This document shows positions 57,051 through 64,000 of a DNA stretch of 64,000 nucleotides, piece after piece. The stretch is from Sphingomonas sp. SORGH_AS_0879 (GTDB taxonomy: Bacteria > Pseudomonadota > Alphaproteobacteria > Sphingomonadales > Sphingomonadaceae). How positions within the stretch are numbered: position 1 is the stretch's first letter; each line of letters begins with the position of its first letter. The stretch spans positions 1,002,001-1,066,000 of the forward strand of contig NZ_JAUTBJ010000002.1 in NCBI RefSeq assembly GCF_030819175.1. Direction: 5' to 3'. Below the pieces are notes generated by a model, which was given only the letters and a program-made list of their open reading frames with translations, had not been told where the DNA came from and made no database searches. The position numbers and the translations under genes are program-made.

Positions 57051-57085
57051 AAGCTCCTTGCTCTATCCAACTGAGCTACGGACGC
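57009..57085 (-). tRNA. tRNA-Arg (anticodon UCU)
   Basis: A complete 77-nt cloverleaf including encoded CCA: acceptor GCGTCCG/CGGGCGC, D arm GCTC-AGTTGGATA-GAGC, anticodon arm AGGAG-CTTCTAC-CTCCT with TCT, T arm GGGGG-TTCGAAT-CCCTC, discriminator G. It decodes AGA codons. It was kept functional by the island, whose attachment repeat restores the 3' end. Confidence 0.95.
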
Positions 57086-57169
57086 GCGGATGGCGGGGTT
57101 CCTAGCGTGGTTTGCTTGGGTTGGGAATGGCGATAAATACCGATCCGAACGGCGCGAAGGGGCAGGGGT

Positions 57170-57904
57170 ATGAACGTGGAACGGGTGGTCGCGGACCGCG
57201 ACATGGAACGGGGCGCGTTCCGGTGGTTCGACTTCGTCATGGCGGCGTTCGTCACCATCCTGCTGCTCTCCAACGTCATCGGCGCGGGGAAGGTGGCGGT
57301 CATCCATCTGCCGCTCATTGGCGAATGGCCGTTCGGGGCGGGTATCCTGTTCTTTCCGCTTAGCTATGTGATCGGCGACGTGCTGACCGAAGTCTATGGT
57401 TATGCGCGAGCCCGGCGGGTGATCTGGGCGGGGACGGCCGCCGTGCTGTTCATGGCGTTCATGAGCTATGTCGTCGTCGCGCTGCCCCCGGCACCGACCT
57501 GGACCAACCAGGCGGCCTATGAGGTGATCTTCGGCCAGGTGCCGCGCATCGTGCTGGCCAGCGTCTGCGCCTTCTGGGCGGGGGAGTTCGCCAATGCCTA
57601 TGTCATGGCGCGGATGAAGGTGTGGACGGGCGGGCGGCACCTCTGGTCGCGGACCATCGGCTCGACGCTGGTGGGGCAGGGGGTGGACAGCCTGATCTTC
57701 TATCCGCTGGCCTTCCTTTATGCGGAGGGGTGGACCACGCATCTGGTGGTCGTCGTGCTGTTCACCCAATGGGCGCTGAAGGTCGGTTGGGAGGTGATCC
57801 TGACCCCGGTGACCTATCTGATCGTCGGCTGGCTGAAGCGGGCCGAGGGGGTGGATGTGTTTGATGAGGGGACGGACTTTACGCCGTTCCGGGCGCGCGT
57901 TTGA
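57170..57904 (+). CDS. Queuosine-precursor transporter, YhhQ family
   Basis: This 244-residue membrane protein has about six hydrophobic segments (VMAAFVTILLLSNVIGAGKV, FPLSYVIGDVLTEVYGYARA, VGQGVDSLIFYPLAFLYAEG, VGWEVILTPVTYLIVGWLKR). SYVIGDVLTEVYGY is a hallmark of the YhhQ/QPTR family, which imports queuine-type precursors (preQ0/preQ1) for tRNA modification. The start ATG at 57170 follows GGGGCAGGGG. Confidence 0.9.
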   Translation: MNVERVVADRDMERGAFRWFDFVMAAFVTILLLSNVIGAGKVAVIHLPLIGEWPFGAGILFFPLSYVIGDVLTEVYGYARARRVIWAGTAAVLFMAFMSYVVVALPPAPTWTNQAAYEVIFGQVPRIVLASVCAFWAGEFANAYVMARMKVWTGGRHLWSRTIGSTLVGQGVDSLIFYPLAFLYAEGWTTHLVVVVLFTQWALKVGWEVILTPVTYLIVGWLKRAEGVDVFDEGTDFTPFRARV

Positions 57905-57914
57905 GCATGGATTT

Positions 57915-58135
57915 GGTTCGCGCGAAGCCGCGATGACGCGAAGGTTTTTTATAAGAGATTTGTTCGCGCGGAGGCGCGCAGGACGCAGAGAGGGCGGACG
58001 CAGCGGCAGCTTCATGCTTCTGTCAAAAACCTGAGTGGGGCAGGAAGACGTCGCCAAGTACGAGACACCTCCGCGTCCTCCGCGCCTCCGCGCGAACCAA
58101 TCTTCTTCTTCGCGTCATCGCGGCTTCGCGTGAAC
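57915..58135. repeat. Large nested inverted repeat
   Basis: The outer arms (57915-57943 and 58108-58135) include GAAGCCGCGATGACGCGAAG and its inverse. The inner arms (57962-57990 and 58069-58097) include GTTCGCGCGGAGGCGCG and its near inverse. The central 78 bp are not palindromic. The gap 57905-58227 has no gene; the 220-bp element could fold into a long cruciform or RNA hairpin. Confidence 0.7.
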
Positions 58136-58141
58136 TCCAAT

Positions 58142-58176
58142 GAAAAGGGGAAGCGAGCCACCCCACTTCCCCTTTC
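58142..58176 (-). terminator. Terminator of the purCSQ operon
   Basis: On the minus strand GAAAGGGGAAG pairs with CTTCCCCTTTTC, followed by a short T-rich run, about 50 bp after the purQ stop. A copy of the dispersed repeat (58193-58221) lies between. Confidence 0.6.
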
Positions 58177-58227
58177 AAATGTCATCCCGTGGCCTTCGAC
58201 TTCGCTCAGGCTGAACGGAGGTAAAGG

Positions 58228-58896
58228 TTACGCTCCCACCATCTCCAGCAGGCCCTCGAACAGGCGTCGGCCATGGTCGCCGCCGTGCGCGGCTTCGATG
58301 CGGCGCTCGGGGTGGGGCATCATGCCCAGCACGTTGCGACGCTCGTTCAGCACGCCCGCGATGCCCCTGGCCGAGCCGTTCACGTCCTCGGCATAGCGGA
58401 ACGCCACGCGGCCTTCGCCTTCCAGCCGGTCCAGCGTTTCGGCATCGGCGAAGTAATTGCCGTCATGATGCGCGACGGGAATGCGGATCGTCTCGCCCTC
58501 GGCATAGAGGCGCGTGAAGGCGCTGTCGGTGTTGGCCACCTCCAGGCCCACGTCGCGGCACACGAAGTTGAGCGAGCGGTTGCGCATCAGCGCGCCGGGC
58601 AGCAGCCCGGTCTCCGCCAGTACCTGGAAGCCGTTGCACACGCCAAACACCGGCGTGCCGCCATTGGCCGCATCCACCACCGCGCGCATGATCGGCGAGC
58701 GGGCCGCGATCGCGCCGCAGCGCAGGTAATCGCCGTAAGAAAAGCCGCCCGGCACGCCGATCAGCCCCAGCCCCTCAGGCAGTTCGCTGTCGCCGTGCCA
58801 GACCATGGCCGGCTTGACGCCCGTCACCGCCTCCAGCGCGACGGCGAGGTCGCGGTCGCAGTTCGAGCCCGGAAAGACGATGACTGCGGTCTTCAT
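58228..58896 (-). CDS. purQ: Phosphoribosylformylglycinamidine synthase, glutaminase subunit
   Basis: This 222-residue protein starts at ATG 58896 ([20 protein letters not shown]). A class I amidotransferase, with nucleophile Cys in [33 protein letters not shown] and C-terminal MMPHPERR. It supplies ammonia from glutamine to PurL in purine synthesis. Its start overlaps the purS stop by one base. Confidence 0.95.
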   Translation of the reverse strand: MKTAVIVFPGSNCDRDLAVALEAVTGVKPAMVWHGDSELPEGLGLIGVPGGFSYGDYLRCGAIAARSPIMRAVVDAANGGTPVFGVCNGFQVLAETGLLPGALMRNRSLNFVCRDVGLEVANTDSAFTRLYAEGETIRIPVAHHDGNYFADAETLDRLEGEGRVAFRYAEDVNGSARGIAGVLNERRNVLGMMPHPERRIEAAHGGDHGRRLFEGLLEMVGA

Positions 58897-59126
58897 CAGG
58901 CGCGCTCCACCCGGTAATTCTCGATCACGGTGTTGGCGAGCAACTGGCGGCACATCTCGTCGATCTGCGCGTCGGTCGTCTCGTCGGCGACCTCCATCTC
59001 GATCAGCTTGCCTGCGCGCACGTCGTCGACGCCCGCAAAGCCCAGGCTGCCCAGCGCGTGCTGGATCGCCTTGCCCTGCGGATCGAGCACGCCGGGCTTC
59101 AGGGTGACGAAAATCTTCAGCTTCAT
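58896..59126 (-). CDS. purS: Phosphoribosylformylglycinamidine synthase, PurS subunit
   Basis: This 76-residue protein ([20 protein letters not shown]...[10 protein letters not shown]) is of standard PurS length and pattern. It joins PurQ and PurL in the FGAM synthase complex. It overlaps purQ (TGATG) and purC (TAATG) by one base each. Confidence 0.95.
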   Translation of the reverse strand: MKLKIFVTLKPGVLDPQGKAIQHALGSLGFAGVDDVRAGKLIEMEVADETTDAQIDEMCRQLLANTVIENYRVERA

Positions 59127-59905
59127 TACTTGCCCCGGTTCTTGCGGTGTTCTTCCAGGTCGAGGACGGCGGTGTCGCCCCCCTCGGGCAGCAGGCCCAG
59201 ACGGCGCGCCACTTCCTGATAGGCTTCCACTTCGCCGCCCAAGTCGCGACGAAAGCGATCCTTGTCCAGCTTTTCGTTGGTGGTCATGTCCCACAGGCGG
59301 CAGCCATCGGGGCTGATTTCGTCGGCCAGGATGATCCGGCCGAAGTCATTGTCCCAGATACGGCCGAATTCCAGCTTGAAGTCGACCAGGCGGATGCCGA
59401 TCGCGGCGAACATGCCCGACAGGAAATCGTTCACGCGGATCGCCAGGTCGGCGATGTCGTGCATCTCTTCCTGGCTGGCCCAGCCGAAGCAGGCGATATG
59501 CTCGTCGGTGACCATCGGGTCGCCCAGCGCATCGTCCTTGTAATAATATTCGATGATCGTGCGGGGCAGCTTCACGCCCTCTTCGATGCCCAGTCGCTTG
59601 GACAGTGAGCCCGCCGCGACGTTGCGCACCACGACCTCGATCGGCACGATCTCGACCTGGCGGATCAACTGCTCGCGCATGTTCAGGCGGCGGATGAAGT
59701 GGGTCGGCACGCCGATATGGTCGAGCATGGTGAAGACATGCTCGGAGATGCGGTTGTTCAGCACGCCCTTGCCGTTGATCGTGCCCTTCTTCTGGGCATT
59801 GAACGCGGTGGCGTCGTCCTTGAAATACTGGATCAGCGTGCCGGGCTCGGGGCCCTCGTACAGGATCTTGGCCTTGCCTTCGTAGATTTGGCGGCGGCGA
59901 GCCAT
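59126..59905 (-). CDS. purC: SAICAR synthetase
   Basis: This 259-residue protein begins [20 protein letters not shown]. Motifs of the family: [73 protein letters not shown]. It condenses CAIR with aspartate in purine synthesis. It is the first gene of the purC-purS-purQ operon. The 278-bp upstream gap has its promoter. Confidence 0.97.
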   Translation of the reverse strand: MARRRQIYEGKAKILYEGPEPGTLIQYFKDDATAFNAQKKGTINGKGVLNNRISEHVFTMLDHIGVPTHFIRRLNMREQLIRQVEIVPIEVVVRNVAAGSLSKRLGIEEGVKLPRTIIEYYYKDDALGDPMVTDEHIACFGWASQEEMHDIADLAIRVNDFLSGMFAAIGIRLVDFKLEFGRIWDNDFGRIILADEISPDGCRLWDMTTNEKLDKDRFRRDLGGEVEAYQEVARRLGLLPEGGDTAVLDLEEHRKNRGK

Positions 59906-60183
59906 GCGGCGGTCCCCTGAAATGAGTACAGCCCCGGTGCCCCCATGCTGAGGCCCGAGGCGGGATGGCGCGGCCTATAATGGAAGGGACGGGCGGGCGC
60001 AATGGAGCAGGTGGGCCGAGATGGGATGACGTGGCTCGTCATTCTTTTTGAAGACGTTGTCATCATGCAAAATACATCATGAATGAAAAATAGAGAATGG
60101 ATGAAAAGGCAGTAATATAGCGAGTGGCGAGAAACCGGTATTGCAAGTCAAGGGTTGGGGGTGTGCTTGCAAAGGAGGTTGTC

Positions 60184-60573
60184 ATGAACAAGCTGGTGAT
60201 CGGTGTTGTTGGTGGTGCCATGATGCTGGCGACGGGTGCCGCCGTCGCGCGGCCGCTGCATTTGGCGCGGCAGTCGCAAATCTGGGAGCAGGCGCGTGTG
60301 CCGCTTGCCAATGGCATGGAGGGCATCGCGGTGGTCAAGAGAGGCAACACCGAACGCACGGTTGCCTGTCGCGACACGGCGGAGGTGCTGGCAACCTTCC
60401 GCCCCGAAGTCGTCGCCTTCCAGCCCGTGCGCGGTTCGCATGGCAAAAAGGCGACCGCCGAGGAGGTCGCCGGGGTCGAGACCTTCACGCCGGTCGCGTT
60501 CCGGAACTGCACGGTCGCGGCGGGCGATCACTTCCAGCAGGATGTGGCCCAGGCGCAGGCGAACCCGTCGTAA
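60184..60573 (+). CDS. Small secreted hypothetical protein
   Basis: This 129-residue protein starts at ATG 60184 (MNKLVIGVVGGAMMLATGAA), behind a perfect AAAGGAGG. Signal peptide, then RPLHLARQSQIWEQARVPLA and two Cys (TVACRDTAEV, FRNCTVAAGD) that may form a disulfide. The function is unknown; it is probably periplasmic. Confidence 0.75.
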   Translation: MNKLVIGVVGGAMMLATGAAVARPLHLARQSQIWEQARVPLANGMEGIAVVKRGNTERTVACRDTAEVLATFRPEVVAFQPVRGSHGKKATAEEVAGVETFTPVAFRNCTVAAGDHFQQDVAQAQANPS

Positions 60574-60786
60574 CCCGACCTGCATCGCCGATAGCGAAGC
60601 GGGTGCGGCTGCCGTCGCGCCCGCTTTGTGCTATGATCAGATGCCCCGTGGTTGGGGGAGGCCCGACCGTCAGCAGCGTCACGAGAGGACACCGGCGCTG
60701 CCGGGGCAGCACGGCCCATCGCTTCGTTCCCTTTTTGATCCGCCCGATTGCCCCGACCCGAACGGCTTGCTAGAAGCTCATGCTCC

Positions 60787-63039
60787 ATGGCGATCGATCT
60801 CCGCGACAATCCTCCCGTCGGCATTCTGGACGCACCCTTCGACAGCGCGCTGTCCGAGCGGTATCTCGTCTATGCGCTGTCCACGATCACCGCGCGCTCG
60901 CTGCCCGATGTGCGCGACGGGCTGAAGCCCGTGCACCGGCGGCTGCTCTGGGCGATGCGGCTGCTGAAGCTCGATCCGGCGGCGGGCTATAAGAAGTGCG
61001 CGCGTGTCGTCGGCGATGTGATCGGTAAATATCACCCGCATGGCGACCAGTCGGTCTATGACGCGATGGTCCGCCTGGCGCAGGATTTCGCACTGCGTTA
61101 TCCGCTGGTCGACGGGCAGGGCAACTTCGGCAATATCGACGGCGATAACGCCGCCGCGTACCGTTATACCGAGGCGCGGCTGACCCAGGTCGCGATCGAC
61201 CTGATGGACGGGCTGGACGAGGACGCCGTCGCCTATCGCCCGACCTATAATGGCGAGGAGCAGGAGCCCGAACTCTTCCCTGGCCTGTTCCCCAATCTGC
61301 TGGCGAACGGCGCGAGCGGCATCGCGGTCGGCATGGCGACCAGCATCCCGCCGCACAATGCCGCCGAGTTGCTGGAGGCCGCGATCCTGCTGGTGGACCA
61401 GCCGGATGCGGACGACGATGCGATCCTGGCGCTGGTCAAGGGGCCGGACTTCCCCACCGGCGGTCTCGTCGTCGATGCGCCCGCCATCCTGCGCGAAAGC
61501 TACACCACCGGCCGGGGCGGCTTCCGCGTCCGCGCCCGTTGGGAGATCGAGCGGGAGAAGGGTGGCGGCTGGCAGATCGTCATCAGCGAAATCCCCTACG
61601 GCGTCGCCAAGGGCAAGCTGATCGAGCAGATCGCCACGCTCATCAACGACAAGAAGCTGCCGATCCTGGCGGATGTTCGCGACGAATCGGATGCCCAGGT
61701 CCGCATCGTGCTGGAGCCGCGCGCGCGCACCGTCGATCCGCAGGTGCTGATGGACGGGTTGTTCCGCTTCTCCGATCTGGAGACGCGGGTCAGCCTGAAC
61801 CTCAACGTGCTGGACAAGGACCGCACCCCGCGCGTCATGTCCCTGCGGGAAGCGCTGGCCGCCTGGGTCGAGCATCAGTTCGTCGTGCTGCGCCGTCGCT
61901 CCGAACATCGCCTGGGCAAGATCGCGGACCGGATCGAACTGCTCGAAGGCTATCTGGTCGCCTATCTCAACCTCGACCGCGTGATCGAGATCATCCGCAC
62001 CGAGGATGAGCCCAAGGCGGTGATGATCGAGGAATTCCGCCTGACCGACCGTCAGGCCGAGGCGATCCTCAACATGCGCCTCCGGTCGCTCCGCCGCCTC
62101 GAAGAATTCGAGATTCGCGGCGAGCGCGACAAGCTGGACAAGGAACGCGAGCAACTGACTCTGCTCCTCGGCTCCGACCAGCGGCAGCGGACGCGGATGA
62201 AGAAGGATTTCGCCAAGATCCGCGACCGCTATGGCCTCGAGACGCCGCTGGGCGCACGCCGCACGCTGATCGAGGAAGCCGCGCCGACCCGCGACATCCC
62301 CCTGGAGGCGATGATCGAGCGCGAGCCGATCACCGTCATCCTGTCGCAGCGCGGCTGGATCCGCGCGATGAAGGGGCATGTCGATCTCGCCTCCGCCGAC
62401 ACGGCGAAATTCAAGGAGGGCGACGGCCCCGCCTTCGCCTTTCACGCGCAGACCACCGACAAGCTGTTGCTGGCGGCGGCGAACGGACGGTTCTTCACGC
62501 TGGCGGCGGACAAGCTGCCCGGCGGACGCGGTTTCGGCGAGCCGGTGCGCGCGATGATCGACCTGGACGGATCGATCGGCATCGTCGGCTTCCTGCCCGC
62601 GGCCCGCGCCGCCAAATTGCTGGTTGCGGCATCGGACGGGCGAGGGTTCGTCGTGCCCGCCGCCGACACCATCGCCGAGACGCGGAAAGGAAAGACGGTG
62701 CTGACCCCACGCGCCGGAGCGACGTTGAAGGTCGTGCGACCGGTCGGCCCCGAGCATGACTATGTCGCGGCGATCGGCGACAACCGCAAATTGCTGGTCT
62801 TTCCATTGACCGAGTTCGTCGAACTGTCGCGCGGCACCGGCGTCCAGTTGCAACGCTATCGGGACGGCGGTCTGTCGGATGCGACGACCTTCACGTTCAA
62901 GGACGGCCTCAGTTGGACCATGGGCGGGGAAAGCGGGCGGACCCGCACGGAAACCGATCTGTCGGCCTGGCGAACGGCGCGCGGTGCGGCGGGACGGATG
63001 CCGCCGACCGGCTTCCCCCGCGACAATCGGTTCGATTGA
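60787..63039 (+). CDS. parC: DNA topoisomerase IV subunit A
   Basis: This 750-residue protein starts at ATG 60787 ([20 protein letters not shown]). Breakage-reunion domain with [59 protein letters not shown] with catalytic Tyr, and a C-terminal beta-pinwheel. It decatenates daughter chromosomes with ParE. The absence of the GyrA box (QRRGGKG) and the Ser-containing [11 protein letters not shown] support ParC over GyrA. Confidence 0.93.
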   Translation: MAIDLRDNPPVGILDAPFDSALSERYLVYALSTITARSLPDVRDGLKPVHRRLLWAMRLLKLDPAAGYKKCARVVGDVIGKYHPHGDQSVYDAMVRLAQDFALRYPLVDGQGNFGNIDGDNAAAYRYTEARLTQVAIDLMDGLDEDAVAYRPTYNGEEQEPELFPGLFPNLLANGASGIAVGMATSIPPHNAAELLEAAILLVDQPDADDDAILALVKGPDFPTGGLVVDAPAILRESYTTGRGGFRVRARWEIEREKGGGWQIVISEIPYGVAKGKLIEQIATLINDKKLPILADVRDESDAQVRIVLEPRARTVDPQVLMDGLFRFSDLETRVSLNLNVLDKDRTPRVMSLREALAAWVEHQFVVLRRRSEHRLGKIADRIELLEGYLVAYLNLDRVIEIIRTEDEPKAVMIEEFRLTDRQAEAILNMRLRSLRRLEEFEIRGERDKLDKEREQLTLLLGSDQRQRTRMKKDFAKIRDRYGLETPLGARRTLIEEAAPTRDIPLEAMIEREPITVILSQRGWIRAMKGHVDLASADTAKFKEGDGPAFAFHAQTTDKLLLAAANGRFFTLAADKLPGGRGFGEPVRAMIDLDGSIGIVGFLPAARAAKLLVAASDGRGFVVPAADTIAETRKGKTVLTPRAGATLKVVRPVGPEHDYVAAIGDNRKLLVFPLTEFVELSRGTGVQLQRYRDGGLSDATTFTFKDGLSWTMGGESGRTRTETDLSAWRTARGAAGRMPPTGFPRDNRFD

Positions 63040-63154
63040 CGGGACTCGGTCTGCCGCTATTCTAAAGGCTTAGGACGAAGGCCGCGGATCGGGCGAAGCT
63101 TATCTCGCTCATTTTTAGGCGGTTTTAACGTTCGCCCGCTATTCGGAGCAGGAG

Positions 63155-64000
63155 ATGGCTTCGATTGCTTATCCGACGCAACGTCCTTCGGCGCGAAGAT
63201 TCGCGTCGCTGACGTCATGCGCGATCCGGATCATGGCGATTCCGGCGGCGGAAATCCGACTGTCCCAAGGGCGCCTGACCGTCGCCGCCGTCAACGACGC
63301 ATTCCGTCGCGCCGGGTTGGACGAAGACCGGACCCAGACGATGCTGATGACCGAGCTGGCGCAGCGGATCGAGGCGTTTCTGGCGTCCGACCAGGGCTCG
63401 GTCGAATTCCCGCTGCAACTGGGCGACGCGATCGACTGCCGCTATTTCCAGGCGACGTTGACGCGGCCTGCGGAAGGGGAGACTGGCATTTGCGTCCTGA
63501 TGCTGGTCGATCACACGGCGCAGCATCATACCGAACGCAGCCTTCGTCGCGAGATGACGACCGACAGCCTGACCGGCCTGCCCAATCGGCAGGGGTTTGG
63601 CGACCTGATCGAATCGGTGATGGCGACGGGGCAGCGCCATGCGGTGCTGGTCATCGACCTCAACCGGTTCGGGCGGCTGAACGCCTGTATGGGGTCGCTG
63701 GTCGGGGACGAGTTGCTCATCACCGTGGCCCGCCGGGTCAAGGGCGCGCTGCGGTCGCGCGACTCGATCGGCCGGATCGGCGGCAACGAATTCGGCATCC
63801 TGATGATGATCGACGGCAGCGAGGACGAGGCGCATGTCCTGGCCGAACGGATCGACCGCGCGATGCGCGCGCCGTTCCGGCTGACCGATTATGAGGTCAA
63901 TGTCGAGGCATCGGTCGGCATCGCCTTCAACGAGGGGCCGGACGGCGATGCGGAGGAGCTTATCCGCCACGCCCAGTTCGCGGTCAAACACGCCAAGTCG
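63155..64000 (+). CDS. GGDEF-domain protein, 3' end beyond the window
   Basis: From ATG 63155, behind GGAGCAGGAG, the frame is open to the window end (282 codons). A PAS-like N-region (about 25-125) is followed by a GGDEF domain: TTDSLTGLPNRQGFGDLIES, VLVIDLNRFGRLNACMG, RIGGNEFGILMMID. The signature is GGNEF where active diguanylate cyclases have GG(D/E)EF, so cyclase activity is doubtful. An EAL domain may follow outside the window. A role in c-di-GMP sensing or breakdown is likely. Confidence 0.85.
   Translation, partial: MASIAYPTQRPSARRFASLTSCAIRIMAIPAAEIRLSQGRLTVAAVNDAFRRAGLDEDRTQTMLMTELAQRIEAFLASDQGSVEFPLQLGDAIDCRYFQATLTRPAEGETGICVLMLVDHTAQHHTERSLRREMTTDSLTGLPNRQGFGDLIESVMATGQRHAVLVIDLNRFGRLNACMGSLVGDELLITVARRVKGALRSRDSIGRIGGNEFGILMMIDGSEDEAHVLAERIDRAMRAPFRLTDYEVNVEASVGIAFNEGPDGDAEELIRHAQFAVKHAKS

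Noticed and set aside
60778..62853. 691-residue minus-strand open frame
   Set aside because: It is the shadow of parC and has no domain.

Overview
The window reads as the chromosome of a GC-rich alphaproteobacterium of the Sphingomonas group. The evidence is the codon bias, the many TonB-dependent receptors, the family of short palindromic intergenic repeats, and typical chromosomal genes (uvrA, purC-purS-purQ, parC). These identifications rest on sequence motifs and family knowledge only; no database search was run.

Left chromosomal part (1-10325): the 5' end of an M24 peptidase gene (cut by the window edge), a secreted S10 carboxypeptidase-like protein, uvrA, two small envelope proteins and a SleB-like cell-wall hydrolase. 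These are followed by an IS5-type transposase fragment cut off by an IS3-family element, and a small orphan CHC2 zinc-finger gene.

Island (about 10326-57019, 46.7 kb): an 18-bp direct repeat (10326-10343 and 57002-57019) covers the 3' end of a tRNA-Arg(UCU) gene. A large serine recombinase gene lies against that tRNA, and a MobA/MobL relaxase sits inside, while no type IV secretion genes are visible. I therefore interpret the region as an integrative mobilizable element. Layout: (a) a two-gene AAA+ ATPase / DUF6414-like operon, interrupted by an IS2-group element with a 5-bp target duplication; (b) an insertion hot spot with an alkB remnant and an IS91-type element that is itself interrupted by an IS256-type element; (c) a block of element genes with a PolB-type exonuclease and two possible degenerate relatives; (d) a strongly structured, probably transcribed RNA ahead of an S8 autotransporter protease and two small envelope genes; (e) the relaxase, an oriT-like intergenic region and a three-gene coupled operon; (f) cargo: a TonB receptor with LytTR regulator, GNAT, rhodanese, a GlxA-like regulator, two separate modules of tandem-TetR regulator + TonB receptor + phosphatase, an arsRCBH operon whose arsH carries a stop codon, and a PNPOx/TetR pair; (g) the recombinase at the right end. 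The recombinase frame crosses the attachment site, so its C-terminus should differ between the integrated and excised forms.

Right chromosomal part (57020-64000): tRNA-Arg, a YhhQ-type queuosine-precursor transporter, a long nested inverted repeat, the purC-purS-purQ operon, a small secreted protein, parC and the first part of a GGDEF-domain gene with a GGNEF signature.
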